DNA of 64,000 bases, taken from NCBI RefSeq assembly GCF_022352055.1, contig NZ_JAKRWM010000002.1, positions 248,001 through 312,000 on the forward strand. The letters are read 5' to 3'. Below are positions 9,440-18,543 of the stretch, in pieces. The first letter of the stretch is position 1. The number at the start of each line of letters is the position of its first letter. Origin of the DNA: Cohnella mopanensis (GTDB taxonomy: Bacteria; Bacillota; Bacilli; Paenibacillales; Paenibacillaceae). The notes below the pieces were generated by a model that did no database searches, was not told the DNA's origin, and was given only the letters and a program-made list of their open reading frames with translations. The position numbers were made by a program, and so were the translations under genes.

Positions 9440-9446
9440 GATCTAC

Positions 9447-9462
9447 ATACCCCACAGGGTAT
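9447..9462. promoter_or_regulatory. CstR operator 1
   Basis: ATACCCCACAGGGTAT, a near-palindrome of the TACCC-GGGTA type recognised by CsoR/CstR repressors, 8 nt downstream of the -10 box. Confidence 0.85.
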
Positions 9463-9480
9463 AAAATTTTGCAAAAAATA

Positions 9481-9496
9481 ATACCCCATAGGGTAT
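9481..9496. promoter_or_regulatory. CstR operator 2
   Basis: ATACCCCATAGGGTAT, 34 bp after operator 1 (start to start) and 28 nt before the first start codon. Differs from operator 1 only at the centre. Confidence 0.85.
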
Positions 9497-9524
9497 ACGG
9501 AAAACTAAGGAGGAATCACTCGCA

Positions 9525-10103
9525 ATGACAAAAACATTTACGGCTAATCAGGTGTTGGATTGCAAGGGCCTAGCTTGCCCGATGCCCATCGTTAAAACTA
9601 AGAAAGCGATAGACGGCTTGCAACCGGGCGAAGTCATCGAGATGCAAGCGACGGACGTTGGTTCTCTCGCGGACATTCAGGGGTGGGCCAAAAACACCGG
9701 CCATCAATATTTAGGCACTTTACGCGAAGGGGGAGTGCTGAAGCATTTTATTCGGAAAGCTTCGCCCGAGGAGATGAAGGAAGAAGTTCCTTTCTCCCCG
9801 GAAAGCACGAATGACCAAGTGATAAGCTTGCTGGCAGAAGGAAGCGATGCGGTTATTCTCGATGTGAGGGAGCCCGCGGAATTCGCCTTCAACCATATTC
9901 CGGGCGCGATCTCCATTCCGCTTAGCGAACTGGAAAGCCGTATGAACGAGCTTGACCCAAGCAAGGAGTTCTACGTCATCTGCCGGACCGGGAGAAGAAG
10001 CGGGTTAGCTTGCCAACAGCTAAACGAGAAGGGCTACAAGGTAAGTAACGTGATGCCCGGCATGACGGCATGGACCGGACCGACGGAGCAAACAGAACAA
10101 TAA
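9525..10103 (+). CDS. TusA-rhodanese fusion sulfurtransferase (YrkF/CstA-like)
   Basis: 192 residues. Residues 8-78 form a TusA domain with the persulfide-carrying Cys18 in LACPMP; residues 95-185 form a rhodanese domain with active-site loop CRTGRR starting at Cys153. Such fusions pass sulfane sulfur between protein cysteines and are part of the Bacillus yrk and Staphylococcus cst sulfide/persulfide detoxification operons. First gene of an eight-gene operon, with AAGGAGG upstream of the ATG and two CstR operators in its leader. Expression is therefore expected when persulfides inactivate CstR. Confidence 0.92.
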   Translation: MTKTFTANQVLDCKGLACPMPIVKTKKAIDGLQPGEVIEMQATDVGSLADIQGWAKNTGHQYLGTLREGGVLKHFIRKASPEEMKEEVPFSPESTNDQVISLLAEGSDAVILDVREPAEFAFNHIPGAISIPLSELESRMNELDPSKEFYVICRTGRRSGLACQQLNEKGYKVSNVMPGMTAWTGPTEQTEQ

Positions 10104-10151
10104 TCGTGATGAACGGGCCGAATAAAAACCACATCCAGGAGGTTAACGAAA

Positions 10152-11333
10152 ATGAATAATGAGAACGTAAAGACCGCCGACAATGCCGATATGAACCATC
10201 AAGCTGTCCCGATGAGCGCGCAGGAAATCGCCCGGGCGGTCATCGACCGTAAATCGCTCTTTATTTTAGACGTACGTAACGCGGACGCTTATGCGGATTG
10301 GAAAATCGAAGGCACTCAAATAAATAGCATCAACGTTCCCTATTTCGAGCTGTTGGAAGGCGTCGAATCCGTTCTTCCATTACTGCCCGACAATAGTCCG
10401 GTACTCGTCGTATGCGCTAAGGAAGGCTCGTCGAAATTCGTCGCCGAGCAGCTCGTGGATGCGGGGCGAGACGATGTCCATTACTTGGAAGGCGGCATGA
10501 AGGCATGGAGCGAACATCTGGAGCCGGTGAAAGTCGGCGACCTGAAGGATGGCGGCGAGCTCTACCAATTCGTGCGATTGGGCAAAGGGTGTCTGTCGTA
10601 TATGGTTCTGTCTGACGGAGAAGCGGCTGTCGTGGATACTTTGAGAATGACCGAGGTATTCGAGAAATTCGCCAAAGAGAAGGGCGCTCGCATTAAACAC
10701 ACGCTGGACACGCATCTGCATGCGGATCACATCTCAGGCGGGCGTAAGCTAGCCGAGGAATCCGGCGCGGACTACTGGTTACCGCCGAAAGACGCGGATG
10801 AAGTTGTTTTCTCCTATAATCCGCTTGAAGACGGGCAGACGCTCACGGTCGGCAATACGGAAATCGCGATTCAGCCGGTATACTCCCCGGGGCATACAAT
10901 CGGAAGTACTTCGCTGGTCGTCGATGATCAATATTTGCTAAGCGGAGACATTCTATTCGTCGCGTCGATCGGGCGTCCCGATCTGGCAGGGAAGGCCGGA
11001 GACTGGGCAGGCGATTTGAGATCGACGCTGTACGAAACATACAGAAGCTTATCCGAAGAGCTGACGGTGCTTCCTGCCCATTTCGGTCAATTAAGCGAGT
11101 TAGGCGAGGATGGGAGAGTGTCGGCGAAGCTGGGAGATCTATATGCCAACAATCCCGGCTTGAACATGGAAGAGGAAACGACGTTCAGGCAAGCGGTAAC
11201 GACGAACCTGCCTTCCCAACCTAACGCCTATCAAGAAATTCGCAGAACGAACATGGGTTTGATCCAGCCTGATGATGAAGAACAACGCGAGATGGAGATC
11301 GGGCCGAACCGTTGCGCGATCCACGACAAATAA
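10152..11333 (+). CDS. Rhodanese-MBL fusion, persulfide dioxygenase-like (YrkH/CstB-like)
   Basis: 393 residues. N-terminal rhodanese-type domain (about 20-125) with a Cys88 loop CAKEGSS, then a metallo-beta-lactamase fold (about 135-345). Metal ligands are visible as HLHADH (His188, His190, Asp192, His193), His248 in SPGHT, Asp266 in SGD and His310 in PAHFG, the non-haem iron set of persulfide dioxygenases. The expected reaction is oxidation of a low-molecular-weight persulfide to sulfite and thiol, with the rhodanese part converting sulfite and persulfide to thiosulfate. Domain order (rhodanese first) follows Bacillus YrkH rather than staphylococcal CstB. Ribosome site is CCAGGAGG. Confidence 0.9.
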   Translation: MNNENVKTADNADMNHQAVPMSAQEIARAVIDRKSLFILDVRNADAYADWKIEGTQINSINVPYFELLEGVESVLPLLPDNSPVLVVCAKEGSSKFVAEQLVDAGRDDVHYLEGGMKAWSEHLEPVKVGDLKDGGELYQFVRLGKGCLSYMVLSDGEAAVVDTLRMTEVFEKFAKEKGARIKHTLDTHLHADHISGGRKLAEESGADYWLPPKDADEVVFSYNPLEDGQTLTVGNTEIAIQPVYSPGHTIGSTSLVVDDQYLLSGDILFVASIGRPDLAGKAGDWAGDLRSTLYETYRSLSEELTVLPAHFGQLSELGEDGRVSAKLGDLYANNPGLNMEEETTFRQAVTTNLPSQPNAYQEIRRTNMGLIQPDDEEQREMEIGPNRCAIHDK

Positions 11334-11347
11334 GGAGGATAAACAAA

Positions 11348-11575
11348 ATGAATATCGACGTACGCGTAGACACGAAAGGAATGGCTTGTCCGATGCCGAT
11401 CGTGAAAGGAAAAAAAGCATTGGATGGCATGCAGCAAGGCCAAATCTTGGAATTGCTTTCGACGGACAAAGGGGCATTGAACGATTTTCAGGCTTGGGTG
11501 AAGAAATCCCCGAACGAATGGATTTCGCACGAGGAATCAAACGGCGTTCACCGCTTCCTCATTCGCAAAGGTTAA
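11348..11575 (+). CDS. TusA family sulfur carrier (YrkI-like)
   Basis: 75 residues comprising one TusA domain with Cys14 in MACPMP. It is expected to carry sulfane sulfur between the rhodaneses of this operon. ATG at 11348 is chosen because TAAGGAGG lies eight nt upstream; an in-frame extension to 11312 would overlap the upstream gene and adds a non-conserved sequence. It lies 14 bp after the MBL gene and shares strong similarity in motif layout with the TusA half of the first gene. Confidence 0.92.
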   Translation: MNIDVRVDTKGMACPMPIVKGKKALDGMQQGQILELLSTDKGALNDFQAWVKKSPNEWISHEESNGVHRFLIRKG

Positions 11576-11614
11576 TGCAACCACGTAATTCAACTTGAGA
11601 GGGGGCATGAAACG

Positions 11615-12406
11615 ATGGATTTCAACTTAGACTGGGGGCTCATTGCGGTTCTATTCGCGATCGGTTTCGTCGGATCGATGATCTCGGGCATGGTGGGAAT
11701 CGGAGGTTCGATCATCAAGTATCCGATGTTGCTCTATATCCCGCCGGCGTTGGGCTTCGCGGCGTTCACCGCCCAGGAGGTATCTGCGATTAGCGCGGTA
11801 CAGGTTTTCTTCGCGACGATAGCTGGCGTATTCGCTTTCCGTAAAGGCGGTTTTATCAATAAAGCCCTTGTTATGGTGATGGGTGTTGCCATCGTCGTCG
11901 GAAGCTTTGCGGGTGGATATGGATCCAAATTCCTTTCCGACTCTGCGATCAACGTCACTTATGCCGTCTTGGCGCTTATCGCTGCCATCATGATGTTTTT
12001 TCCGAAAAAGGCAGAAGAAAATGGGGATTTCACGAAGTTGACGTTCAACAAGCCGTTGGCATTCGTGCTCGCTGGCATAATCGGGATCGTGTCTGGTATC
12101 GTCGGAGCGGCAGGAGCTTTCATAACTGTTCCGGTCATGTTGGTCATTCTGCGCATCCCGACAAGGGTGGCGATCGCGTCCTCCTTGGCCATCACGTTCA
12201 TTTCGTCGATCGGCTCAACGGCAGGCAAGCTGCTCGGCGGTCATATGCTGCTCGTCCCATCGGTTGTCATGGTAATCGCGAGCTTGCTTGCAGCCCCGTT
12301 GGGGGCGCTGATCAGCAAAAAAATCAATACGAAAGCTCTGCAATGGATCCTGATCGCTCTCATTACGGCTACGGTCGTGAAAATATGGACGGACTTATTA
12401 TTCTAA
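11615..12406 (+). CDS. TauE/SafE family sulfite exporter (YrkJ-like)
   Basis: 263 residues with about eight membrane helices and the duplicated TauE/SafE pattern GxxGSMISGMVGIGGS in the first half and GIIGIVSGIVGAAGA in the second. Members export sulfite or sulfoacetate; in this operon it would expel the sulfite or thiosulfate produced by the persulfide dioxygenase. Ribosome site GAGGGGG. Fourth gene of the CstR-controlled operon. Confidence 0.9.
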   Translation: MDFNLDWGLIAVLFAIGFVGSMISGMVGIGGSIIKYPMLLYIPPALGFAAFTAQEVSAISAVQVFFATIAGVFAFRKGGFINKALVMVMGVAIVVGSFAGGYGSKFLSDSAINVTYAVLALIAAIMMFFPKKAEENGDFTKLTFNKPLAFVLAGIIGIVSGIVGAAGAFITVPVMLVILRIPTRVAIASSLAITFISSIGSTAGKLLGGHMLLVPSVVMVIASLLAAPLGALISKKINTKALQWILIALITATVVKIWTDLLF

Positions 12407-12427
12407 CTAATAGGAGGAATCGATGAA

Positions 12428-12904
12428 ATGGAAAAGGAACAAACGACGATAGTCCTCTTCAGCGGGGATTTGGATAAAGCGATTGCCGCATTCATCATAG
12501 CCAACGGCGCTGCGGCATACGATCACGACGTTACGATTTTCTTTACTTTCTGGGGACTGAATACGATGCGTAAGGACGAGGTTGTTAAGACTGAAAAAGG
12601 CTTGCTGGAGAAAATGTTCGGCTGGATGATGCCGCGAGGCGCGAACAAGCTCGGTCTTTCCAATATGAATATGATGGGCATGGGTCCCAAAATGATCAAG
12701 CACGTCATGAAGAAGCATAATGCGCTTACGCTTCCGCAATTGATCGAAATGGCTCAGGAGCAAGGCGTCAAGCTCGTCGCGTGCACGATGACAATGGATT
12801 TGCTCGGTTTGAAGCAGGAAGAGTTGATCGACGGCATGGAGCTGGCAGGCGTAGCTGCTTACCTAGGTGACGCAACGAATGCGAAAGTGAATCTGTTCAT
12901 CTGA
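12428..12904 (+). CDS. DsrE/DsrF-like family protein (YrkE-like)
   Basis: 158 residues of the DsrE-like fold, with the family start TTIVLFSGDLDKAIAAF and a C-terminal ACTMTMDLLG segment where Cys in ACT is the likely persulfide carrier. A Met/Gly-rich insert (about residues 58-85) is typical of the YrkE/peroxiredoxin-like DsrE subgroup. Its precise role is unknown, but related proteins bind or relay sulfane sulfur. AGGAGG precedes the gene by 12 nt. Last gene before the internal cstR promoter. Confidence 0.9.
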   Translation: MEKEQTTIVLFSGDLDKAIAAFIIANGAAAYDHDVTIFFTFWGLNTMRKDEVVKTEKGLLEKMFGWMMPRGANKLGLSNMNMMGMGPKMIKHVMKKHNALTLPQLIEMAQEQGVKLVACTMTMDLLGLKQEELIDGMELAGVAAYLGDATNAKVNLFI

Positions 12905-12934
12905 TCGGACATGGCGCGTCTCTTTTTTTTGGAT

Positions 12935-12956
12935 TATAATATACCCAACAGGGTAT
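12935..12956 (+). promoter_or_regulatory. Internal cstR promoter with CstR operator 3
   Basis: A consensus -10 box TATAAT (12935-12940; the -35 region is poor) abuts ATACCCAACAGGGTAT (12941-12956), a third copy of the operator. This suggests autoregulation of cstR. Confidence 0.75.
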
Positions 12957-12989
12957 GTTGCGCCAAATAAACGAGGAGGTATGGACGAG

Positions 12990-13256
12990 ATGGCATATGA
13001 ATACAACGATGATCTGAAAAAGAGATTAAAGCGACTGGAAGGACAAGTGCGCGGAGTTCTCCGGATGATGGAAGAACGGAAAGACTGCAAGGACGTCATC
13101 ACTCAGTTGTCTGCGGTGAGGAGCGCCGCCGACAAGGCGATCGCCACGATCGTGGCAGAAAATCTGGAGCAATGCATCATCGCCGAGCAAGAGATGGGCG
13201 GAGATACGAAGAACGTGGTCAAACAAGCGATTGAACTGCTAGTGAAAAGCCGGTAG
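12990..13256 (+). CDS. cstR: CstR persulfide-sensing repressor (CsoR family)
   Basis: 88 residues of the DUF156/CsoR fold (KRLKRLEGQVRGVLRMMEE near the start). The two sensing cysteines are Cys33 (KDCKDV) and Cys62 (LEQC). The histidine that completes the copper site in CsoR (four residues before the second Cys) is Asn58, so this is a persulfide sensor rather than a copper sensor. ATG at 12990 is preferred: AGGAGG at 12974-12979 has 10-nt spacing to it but only 1 nt to the upstream in-frame ATG at 12981. Three matching operators lie at 9447, 9481 and 12941. Confidence 0.92.
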   Translation: MAYEYNDDLKKRLKRLEGQVRGVLRMMEERKDCKDVITQLSAVRSAADKAIATIVAENLEQCIIAEQEMGGDTKNVVKQAIELLVKSR

Positions 13257-13292
13257 CGTCGTCGCATCTAACCCTGAAAGGGGGAATGGTTA

Positions 13293-13685
13293 ATGGAACT
13301 ATCGACGATACTAGGTTTATTGCTCATCGTCGTTATCGTAATGCTTGTGATTAGAGGATTTTCGTCATCGAAGGGCTTGTCCAATTATAATGCAGAGCAA
13401 TTCGGCGAACGTTTAGCAGGGAATGCTAAAGCGATGCTAATCGATGTTAGAGAGGTTGCGGAATTCCGGAGCGGGCACCTGCCGAGAGCGATTAACATCC
13501 CGCTATCCCAGCTTCAAAATCGGATCGGCGAGGTTGCCAACGTCAAGGATCGCGAAGTGCTGCTTTATTGCCGGAGCGGCATGCGTAGCAAACGGGCGGC
13601 CGCTATACTACGAGGTCATGGCTTGGAGCGCTTGGGACATCTTCAAGGCGGAATCATGTCCTGGAGGGGTAAAATTACGAATTAA
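13293..13685 (+). CDS. Membrane-anchored rhodanese
   Basis: 130 residues. One N-terminal membrane helix (about residues 5-21) anchors a single rhodanese domain facing the cytoplasm, with DVREVAEF and the active-site loop CRSGMRSK starting at Cys93. It resembles Bacillus YqhL-type proteins. Position right after cstR suggests a role in handling sulfane sulfur at the membrane, perhaps together with the TauE exporter. Ribosome site AAGGGGG. Confidence 0.9.
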   Translation: MELSTILGLLLIVVIVMLVIRGFSSSKGLSNYNAEQFGERLAGNAKAMLIDVREVAEFRSGHLPRAINIPLSQLQNRIGEVANVKDREVLLYCRSGMRSKRAAAILRGHGLERLGHLQGGIMSWRGKITN

Positions 13686-13696
13686 CGGAGGATGAG

Positions 13697-14086
13697 ATGG
13701 ACTTCCATTATACGGTCGAGACGGACAAGAGCGTCGAAGAAGCGATAGCGGCATTGGAAGGGCACTTGAAGGAACGAAGCTTCGGCATCTTGTGGCAGTT
13801 GGACCTTCCGGCGAAGCTTAAGGAAAAAGGCATCGATTCCTATACGGAGCCCTATCGCATACTCGAAGTGTGCAATCCGCGCGAAGCTGCCAAAGTTCTT
13901 GGGGACAATGAATTGGCAGGTTATTTTCTTCCCTGTAAGATTGTCGTCTATAGGCGGGACGGGATGACGAAGATCGGGTTACCTAGACCGGGAGCGCTTA
14001 TGCGGCTTTTGGAAGACGAACGCTTGCAGGAAACCGCGGAGAGCATTGAACAAGTGCTTGTCGACGTATTGAATAGAAGCAAATAA
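13697..14086 (+). CDS. DUF302 domain protein
   Basis: 129 residues covering one DUF302 domain: FHYTVETDKSVEEAI at the start, and the characteristic EVCNPREAAKVL and FLPCKIVVYR in the middle. DUF302 proteins are small, of unknown activity, and recur in sulfur-oxidation and thiosulfate loci. ACGGAGG lies 8 nt before ATG and 11 bp separate it from the rhodanese gene, so it closes the sulfur operon before a terminator. Cys in the CNP and LPCK motifs could be persulfidated, which is conjecture. Confidence 0.88.
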   Translation: MDFHYTVETDKSVEEAIAALEGHLKERSFGILWQLDLPAKLKEKGIDSYTEPYRILEVCNPREAAKVLGDNELAGYFLPCKIVVYRRDGMTKIGLPRPGALMRLLEDERLQETAESIEQVLVDVLNRSK

Positions 14087-14101
14087 GCGCAGGATAGAGG
14101 G

Positions 14102-14131
14102 CCTCGCACAATGCGAATTGTGCGAGGTTTT
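14102..14131 (+). terminator. Terminator of the sulfur operon
   Basis: Ten-bp stem CCTCGCACAA/TTGTGCGAGG with 6-nt loop, followed by TTTT. Confidence 0.88.
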
Positions 14132-14278
14132 GCTATGTTTAGGTTGAAATTTACATTTTGGGCCGGAAAGGTTGCACTCGCTCCATGAGCGTGTTACAAC
14201 ATAGAATACGAAGGTTTTGCGTATACGATTAGTAAGTATTAGTAAGTATCAAGTGCTTGAATTTGGGAGCTGAGAAAT

Positions 14279-16630
14279 GTGGTGAACGAACCGAATTCGC
14301 CTCGGGACGAGGAAGAGAAGCGGTTGTTAGTCGTACTGGAGCAAGTAAGCAGACGGATGCACAAGGAGCTTGCTCATCTCGGAGATCGGCGCGAGGATGT
14401 CGTCGGCATACGCCAGGAGTTCTGGGACGACGTGCGGATGAATTTCTCCGATTCGACGGAAGTCGGCGAAACTTGGAGCAGCATCATGCAGCAGGCAGAA
14501 CTGTTAGCAGAACGGGAACGCAGTCACCGGGTGGCATCGGAAGCGGTGGAGCGGCTTACGAAACAGTTCGATTCGCCCTATTTTGCGCGTATCGACTTCG
14601 CGGAGAATGGCATGGGAACCGAAGTGATCTACATCGGACGCGCTTCTCTTGTCGGCGAAGACGAGGAGACGTTCTACGTATATGATTGGCGCGCCCCTGT
14701 ATCCAGCCTGTTCTACGATCATGAGCCAGGCCCCGCCACCTATCGCGTTCCGGACGGAGAAATAACGGGAGAGCTTGCGCTCAAGCGGCAGTTCGTCATT
14801 CGCGGCGGACAAATGAAGCATATGTTCGATACGTCCGAGACAGTCGGGGACGAGATCCTGCAGGCTGTCCTATCCGAGGGATCGGATACGTCGATGAAGA
14901 GCATCGTTGCTACGATACAGAAAGAACAGAACTGGATAATTCGGGATGAGAAGCACAAGCTGCTTGTCGTTCAAGGGGCAGCGGGAAGCGGGAAAACGTC
15001 GGCGGCTTTGCAACGGATCGCCTACTTGCTTTACCGGTTTCGAGGGACGCTCGGTTCGGATCAGATCATTCTTTTCTCCCCGAATCCGGTGTTCAAAGGT
15101 TATATTTCCAACGTTTTGCCTGACCTGGGCGAGGCGAATATGCGACAAATGACGTTCCGCGAATTAATCGAAGCGAGATTAGGCCGGAGATACGAGGTAG
15201 AGGATCTATTCTCGCAGACGGAAAATATCGAGGCGGCCGACGGAACTTCGTTAGGCGATGCAAGGGAGCGTGCTATCCGGTATAAGGGCTCGGAGCATTT
15301 CTTCGTCACGGTCGAAAATTATTTGAAACGGCTGGAACGAGATGGAATCCAATTCCGTCCTTTGCGATTCCGCACAGAGACGATCGCATCGGCGGAAGAG
15401 ATCTCGCAGGTGTTTTACGGCATTCGCGCTTCCGAAGGCTTCGGCACAAGAGCGGCGGGCGCTCGCCGCTGGCTTCTGGAGAAGCTGAACGCCTGGATCG
15501 ATTCGCAAATGAATGAGCCATGGCTGGAAGAAGCAGCCGAGCTGGTGGACAGCGAAGACGTGCAACGGGCGTACGTCGATGTCCGGCGAAGCGGCGGGTT
15601 CCATGATGAAGTATTCGACGACGAAGAGAAGATGAGCGCGAGAATCCGAAGACGGGTCGCGGAGGAGGCAATCGCTCCGTTGGTGAAGGCGGCACGGGGT
15701 TATCGGTTCCTCGATGCGATCGGAACTTATCGCCAACTGTTCGAGAGCCGTTCGCTGTTCACGGAATGTGCCCCTGACGGTAAACTGCCGCTCGGCTGGG
15801 AATGGATGCTGCAGCGGGCGGAAGAAACGATGGGCCGCAAGATCATCGATCATGAGGATGCGACTCCGCTTATGTACGTGTCCGAGGCGTTGGAAGGCTT
15901 CCGCAGGGTAGAAGGCGATATTCTTCATGTCTTCGTGGACGAAGCGCAGGATTATTCGCCGTTCCAGGCGGCTTATCTGCGGCGGCGGTATCCTCGCGCT
16001 CGGTTAACCGTGCTTGGGGACTTCAACCAAGCGATCTATCTCCAATCGCAGGAGAGCGGCGGCTTCGGCGGATGGACGCGGCTCATGGCACCGGAGGTGA
16101 CCTCCGTGCTTCGGTTGACGACAAGTTATCGATCTACTGAGCAAATCGTGGAATATACGAAAGGTATTTTAACGGCGGAGGACGCGGCGGGAATTACTCC
16201 TTTTCAGCGCAAAGGAGAGGCGCCGAAGGTCATGGCATGCAAGGATGGCGGCCAGCTTGGCGAGAAGATGGCGTCCGATATCATCGAGCTGCTTGCGCGC
16301 GGATACGGTACGATCGGCGTTATTACGAAGACGGCGCACGAAACGGGCAATGCATCGGCGCTGCTGAAGGAACAATTGCCGGACGAAGTGTCGATAGCGC
16401 TCGTCACAGGCGGGGCTGCCGAGCTTCCGAAGGGCGTGTCGGTACTTCCTTCCTACTTGGCGAAAGGCATCGAGTTCGACGCCGTCCTCGTGTGGGATGC
16501 TTCATCCGCGAGCTACGGTAAAGAAAAGGATCGTAAATTGTTATATACGGTCTGTACTCGTGCCCTTCACGTTCTGCACATCTACCATACTGGCGAAGCT
16601 TCTCCTTGGCTTCCTATACAAGGAGAATGA
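14279..16630 (+). CDS. helD: HelD, RNA polymerase recycling motor (UvrD-like)
   Basis: 783 residues, close to the 774 of Bacillus HelD. HelD is a superfamily 1 NTPase that pries stalled RNA polymerase off DNA. The Walker A motif GAAGSGKTS lies near residue 232 and Walker B VDEAQD near 552; the late motif LAKGIEFDAVLVWD is the SF1 motif V region. The N-terminal ~190 residues form the long arm that enters the secondary channel. Start is GTG (two adjacent) after TTGGGAGC. The gene overlaps the ribosome site of recQ, so they are likely co-transcribed. Confidence 0.93.
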   Translation: MVNEPNSPRDEEEKRLLVVLEQVSRRMHKELAHLGDRREDVVGIRQEFWDDVRMNFSDSTEVGETWSSIMQQAELLAERERSHRVASEAVERLTKQFDSPYFARIDFAENGMGTEVIYIGRASLVGEDEETFYVYDWRAPVSSLFYDHEPGPATYRVPDGEITGELALKRQFVIRGGQMKHMFDTSETVGDEILQAVLSEGSDTSMKSIVATIQKEQNWIIRDEKHKLLVVQGAAGSGKTSAALQRIAYLLYRFRGTLGSDQIILFSPNPVFKGYISNVLPDLGEANMRQMTFRELIEARLGRRYEVEDLFSQTENIEAADGTSLGDARERAIRYKGSEHFFVTVENYLKRLERDGIQFRPLRFRTETIASAEEISQVFYGIRASEGFGTRAAGARRWLLEKLNAWIDSQMNEPWLEEAAELVDSEDVQRAYVDVRRSGGFHDEVFDDEEKMSARIRRRVAEEAIAPLVKAARGYRFLDAIGTYRQLFESRSLFTECAPDGKLPLGWEWMLQRAEETMGRKIIDHEDATPLMYVSEALEGFRRVEGDILHVFVDEAQDYSPFQAAYLRRRYPRARLTVLGDFNQAIYLQSQESGGFGGWTRLMAPEVTSVLRLTTSYRSTEQIVEYTKGILTAEDAAGITPFQRKGEAPKVMACKDGGQLGEKMASDIIELLARGYGTIGVITKTAHETGNASALLKEQLPDEVSIALVTGGAAELPKGVSVLPSYLAKGIEFDAVLVWDASSASYGKEKDRKLLYTVCTRALHVLHIYHTGEASPWLPIQGE

Positions 16631-16632
16631 CA

Positions 16633-18450
16633 ATGAATGCAGCAGCTATTGAAGCGTTAAAAACTTATTACGGTTATGATCGGTTCCGCGAAGGGCAGTC
16701 CACGTTGATCGAGGCAATCTTGAACGGGAGAGACGTGTTGGGCATCATGCCTACGGGAGCGGGAAAGTCGATTTGTTATCAAATTCCGGCGATTCTGCTC
16801 CCCGGAGTGACTTTAGTGATCTCACCGCTGATCTCTCTCATGAAGGACCAAGTGGATTCGCTGAACTCGGCCGGAATTGAAGCAACCTATATTAATAGCT
16901 CGCTATCCGTGAAAGAAACGAACGACAGGATGCGAGATGTGGCCGCCGGACATTACAAGCTGCTGTACGTGGCGCCGGAGCGGCTGGAATCCGAATATTT
17001 TCGCGAGTTAGTTCGCCAGCTAGAAGTTCCTCTTATCGCGGTGGATGAAGCGCATTGTGTCTCCCAGTGGGGGCATGATTTTCGGCCGAGTTACATGACG
17101 ATCGTTCGACTGTTGCGGGATATCGAGCCGCGGCCGGTTATGGCGGCATTCACGGCTACCGCGACGGATGTGGTCAAGGACGATATCGTGGATCGGCTTA
17201 GGTTGAAGGAGCCCGTTAGAATTACGACCGGGTATGCCCGCGACAACTTGGCGATGTCCGTCGTTCGAAATGCGGACAAGCGGGATTACGTCGCCAGATT
17301 CATTAAAGAGCATTCGGACCAAGCCGGCATTATCTATGCTTCTACTCGCCGCGAGGTGGAGAGCGTGTTCTCGTTCGTTCATGGGATGGGAGTTCCCGTC
17401 GGAAAATACCACGCGGGTCTGAGCGAGGAAGAGCGAGCTCGTACCCAGGATGCTTTTCAGAGGGATGACGTGCAAGTCATTGTGGCGACGAACGCGTTCG
17501 GGATGGGCATCGACAAGTCAAACGTTCGTTTTGTTATTCATAACAATATGCCGAAAAACCTCGAAGCTTATTATCAAGAAGCCGGACGCGCGGGCCGTGA
17601 CGGGGATCCGGGAGAGTGCGTGCTGTTATTCTCGCCACAGGATGTCGTCACTCAGAAGTTCTTTATCGAGCAGAGTGAGGCGGGCGAAGAGCGGAAACAA
17701 AACGACTATCGGCTGCTGAACGACATGGTTCAATATGCGCATACCGGAGAATGTTTGCAGCTGACGATCGTGCGATACTTCGGAGAAGAAAATGCTCACA
17801 ATTGCGGCACATGCGCGAACTGTACGGATACTCGAGAGCAGAAAGACGTGACGGAGGAAGCGAAATATATTTTCGCTTGCATATCGGAAATGAAACAACG
17901 GTTCGGGGTAACACTCACGGCGAAGGTGCTGCGTGGCGCGAACGACGCGAAGATCCGACAATTTAACTTTGATCGGCTCAGGTCTTACGGGCTGTTGAAA
18001 CACATTCCGGAGAAGCAGTTGACGCAGCTCATTCATGCGCTTGTTGCGGACGGATATTTGCGTATGTCGGATACGGCGTATCCCGTTGTACAGTTAACGG
18101 AGCAAGTTCTCGACGTTATGAAAGGGAAAACGCAAGTTTATCGCCGGGTAGAGCCGGAAGCTCCTCCGGTAACCCGTTCGAGCGGCAAGTACGGTTCGTC
18201 CCGTTCAGGCGGAGCAGCCGTGTCGGTTGCGAACGCGGAGCTGTTCAATGCGCTGCGCCAGCTTCGTAAAAAAATCGCCGACGCCGAAGGCTTGCCGCCG
18301 TTCGTTATTTTCCACGATGCAACCCTGCGGGAAATGTGCGAGGCGATGCCGACGACGGAGAGAGCGATGCGCTCGGTCAAAGGAATCGGCGATGCGAAAT
18401 TCGAGAAATACGGGTACGCGTTCCTAGAACTCATTCGGCAATATGAATAA
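16633..18450 (+). CDS. recQ: RecQ family ATP-dependent DNA helicase
   Basis: 605 residues. Helicase motif I PTGAGKS near residue 40, DEAHC near 138, motif VI QEAGRAGRDG near 318, a four-Cys zinc site (Cys in GECLQL, NCGTCANC) in the RQC part, and a C-terminal HRDC domain at about 530-600. It unwinds forked DNA during repair. ATG at 16633 follows AAGGAGAATGAC, which overlaps the helD stop; an in-frame start at 16606 lies inside helD and is not needed. Ends at a strong terminator. Confidence 0.94.
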   Translation: MNAAAIEALKTYYGYDRFREGQSTLIEAILNGRDVLGIMPTGAGKSICYQIPAILLPGVTLVISPLISLMKDQVDSLNSAGIEATYINSSLSVKETNDRMRDVAAGHYKLLYVAPERLESEYFRELVRQLEVPLIAVDEAHCVSQWGHDFRPSYMTIVRLLRDIEPRPVMAAFTATATDVVKDDIVDRLRLKEPVRITTGYARDNLAMSVVRNADKRDYVARFIKEHSDQAGIIYASTRREVESVFSFVHGMGVPVGKYHAGLSEEERARTQDAFQRDDVQVIVATNAFGMGIDKSNVRFVIHNNMPKNLEAYYQEAGRAGRDGDPGECVLLFSPQDVVTQKFFIEQSEAGEERKQNDYRLLNDMVQYAHTGECLQLTIVRYFGEENAHNCGTCANCTDTREQKDVTEEAKYIFACISEMKQRFGVTLTAKVLRGANDAKIRQFNFDRLRSYGLLKHIPEKQLTQLIHALVADGYLRMSDTAYPVVQLTEQVLDVMKGKTQVYRRVEPEAPPVTRSSGKYGSSRSGGAAVSVANAELFNALRQLRKKIADAEGLPPFVIFHDATLREMCEAMPTTERAMRSVKGIGDAKFEKYGYAFLELIRQYE

Positions 18451-18453
18451 ACA

Positions 18454-18497
18454 AGAGGCTTGTTCTCGGATTTACTTCGCGAGCAAGCCTCTTTTTG
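18454..18497 (+). terminator. Terminator after recQ
   Basis: Nine-bp stem AGAGGCTTG/CAAGCCTCT extended inward by CTCG/CGAG, followed by five T. Confidence 0.9.
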
Positions 18498-18543
18498 AGT
18501 TGGGAAAATCTTATTACAGCACAGGGAGCGCCCTGTTGAGCAG

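Noticed and set aside
12981-13256. CsoR copper repressor as the identity of the DUF156 protein
   Set aside because: The His ligand of the copper site is replaced by Asn58 and the gene sits among sulfurtransferases.
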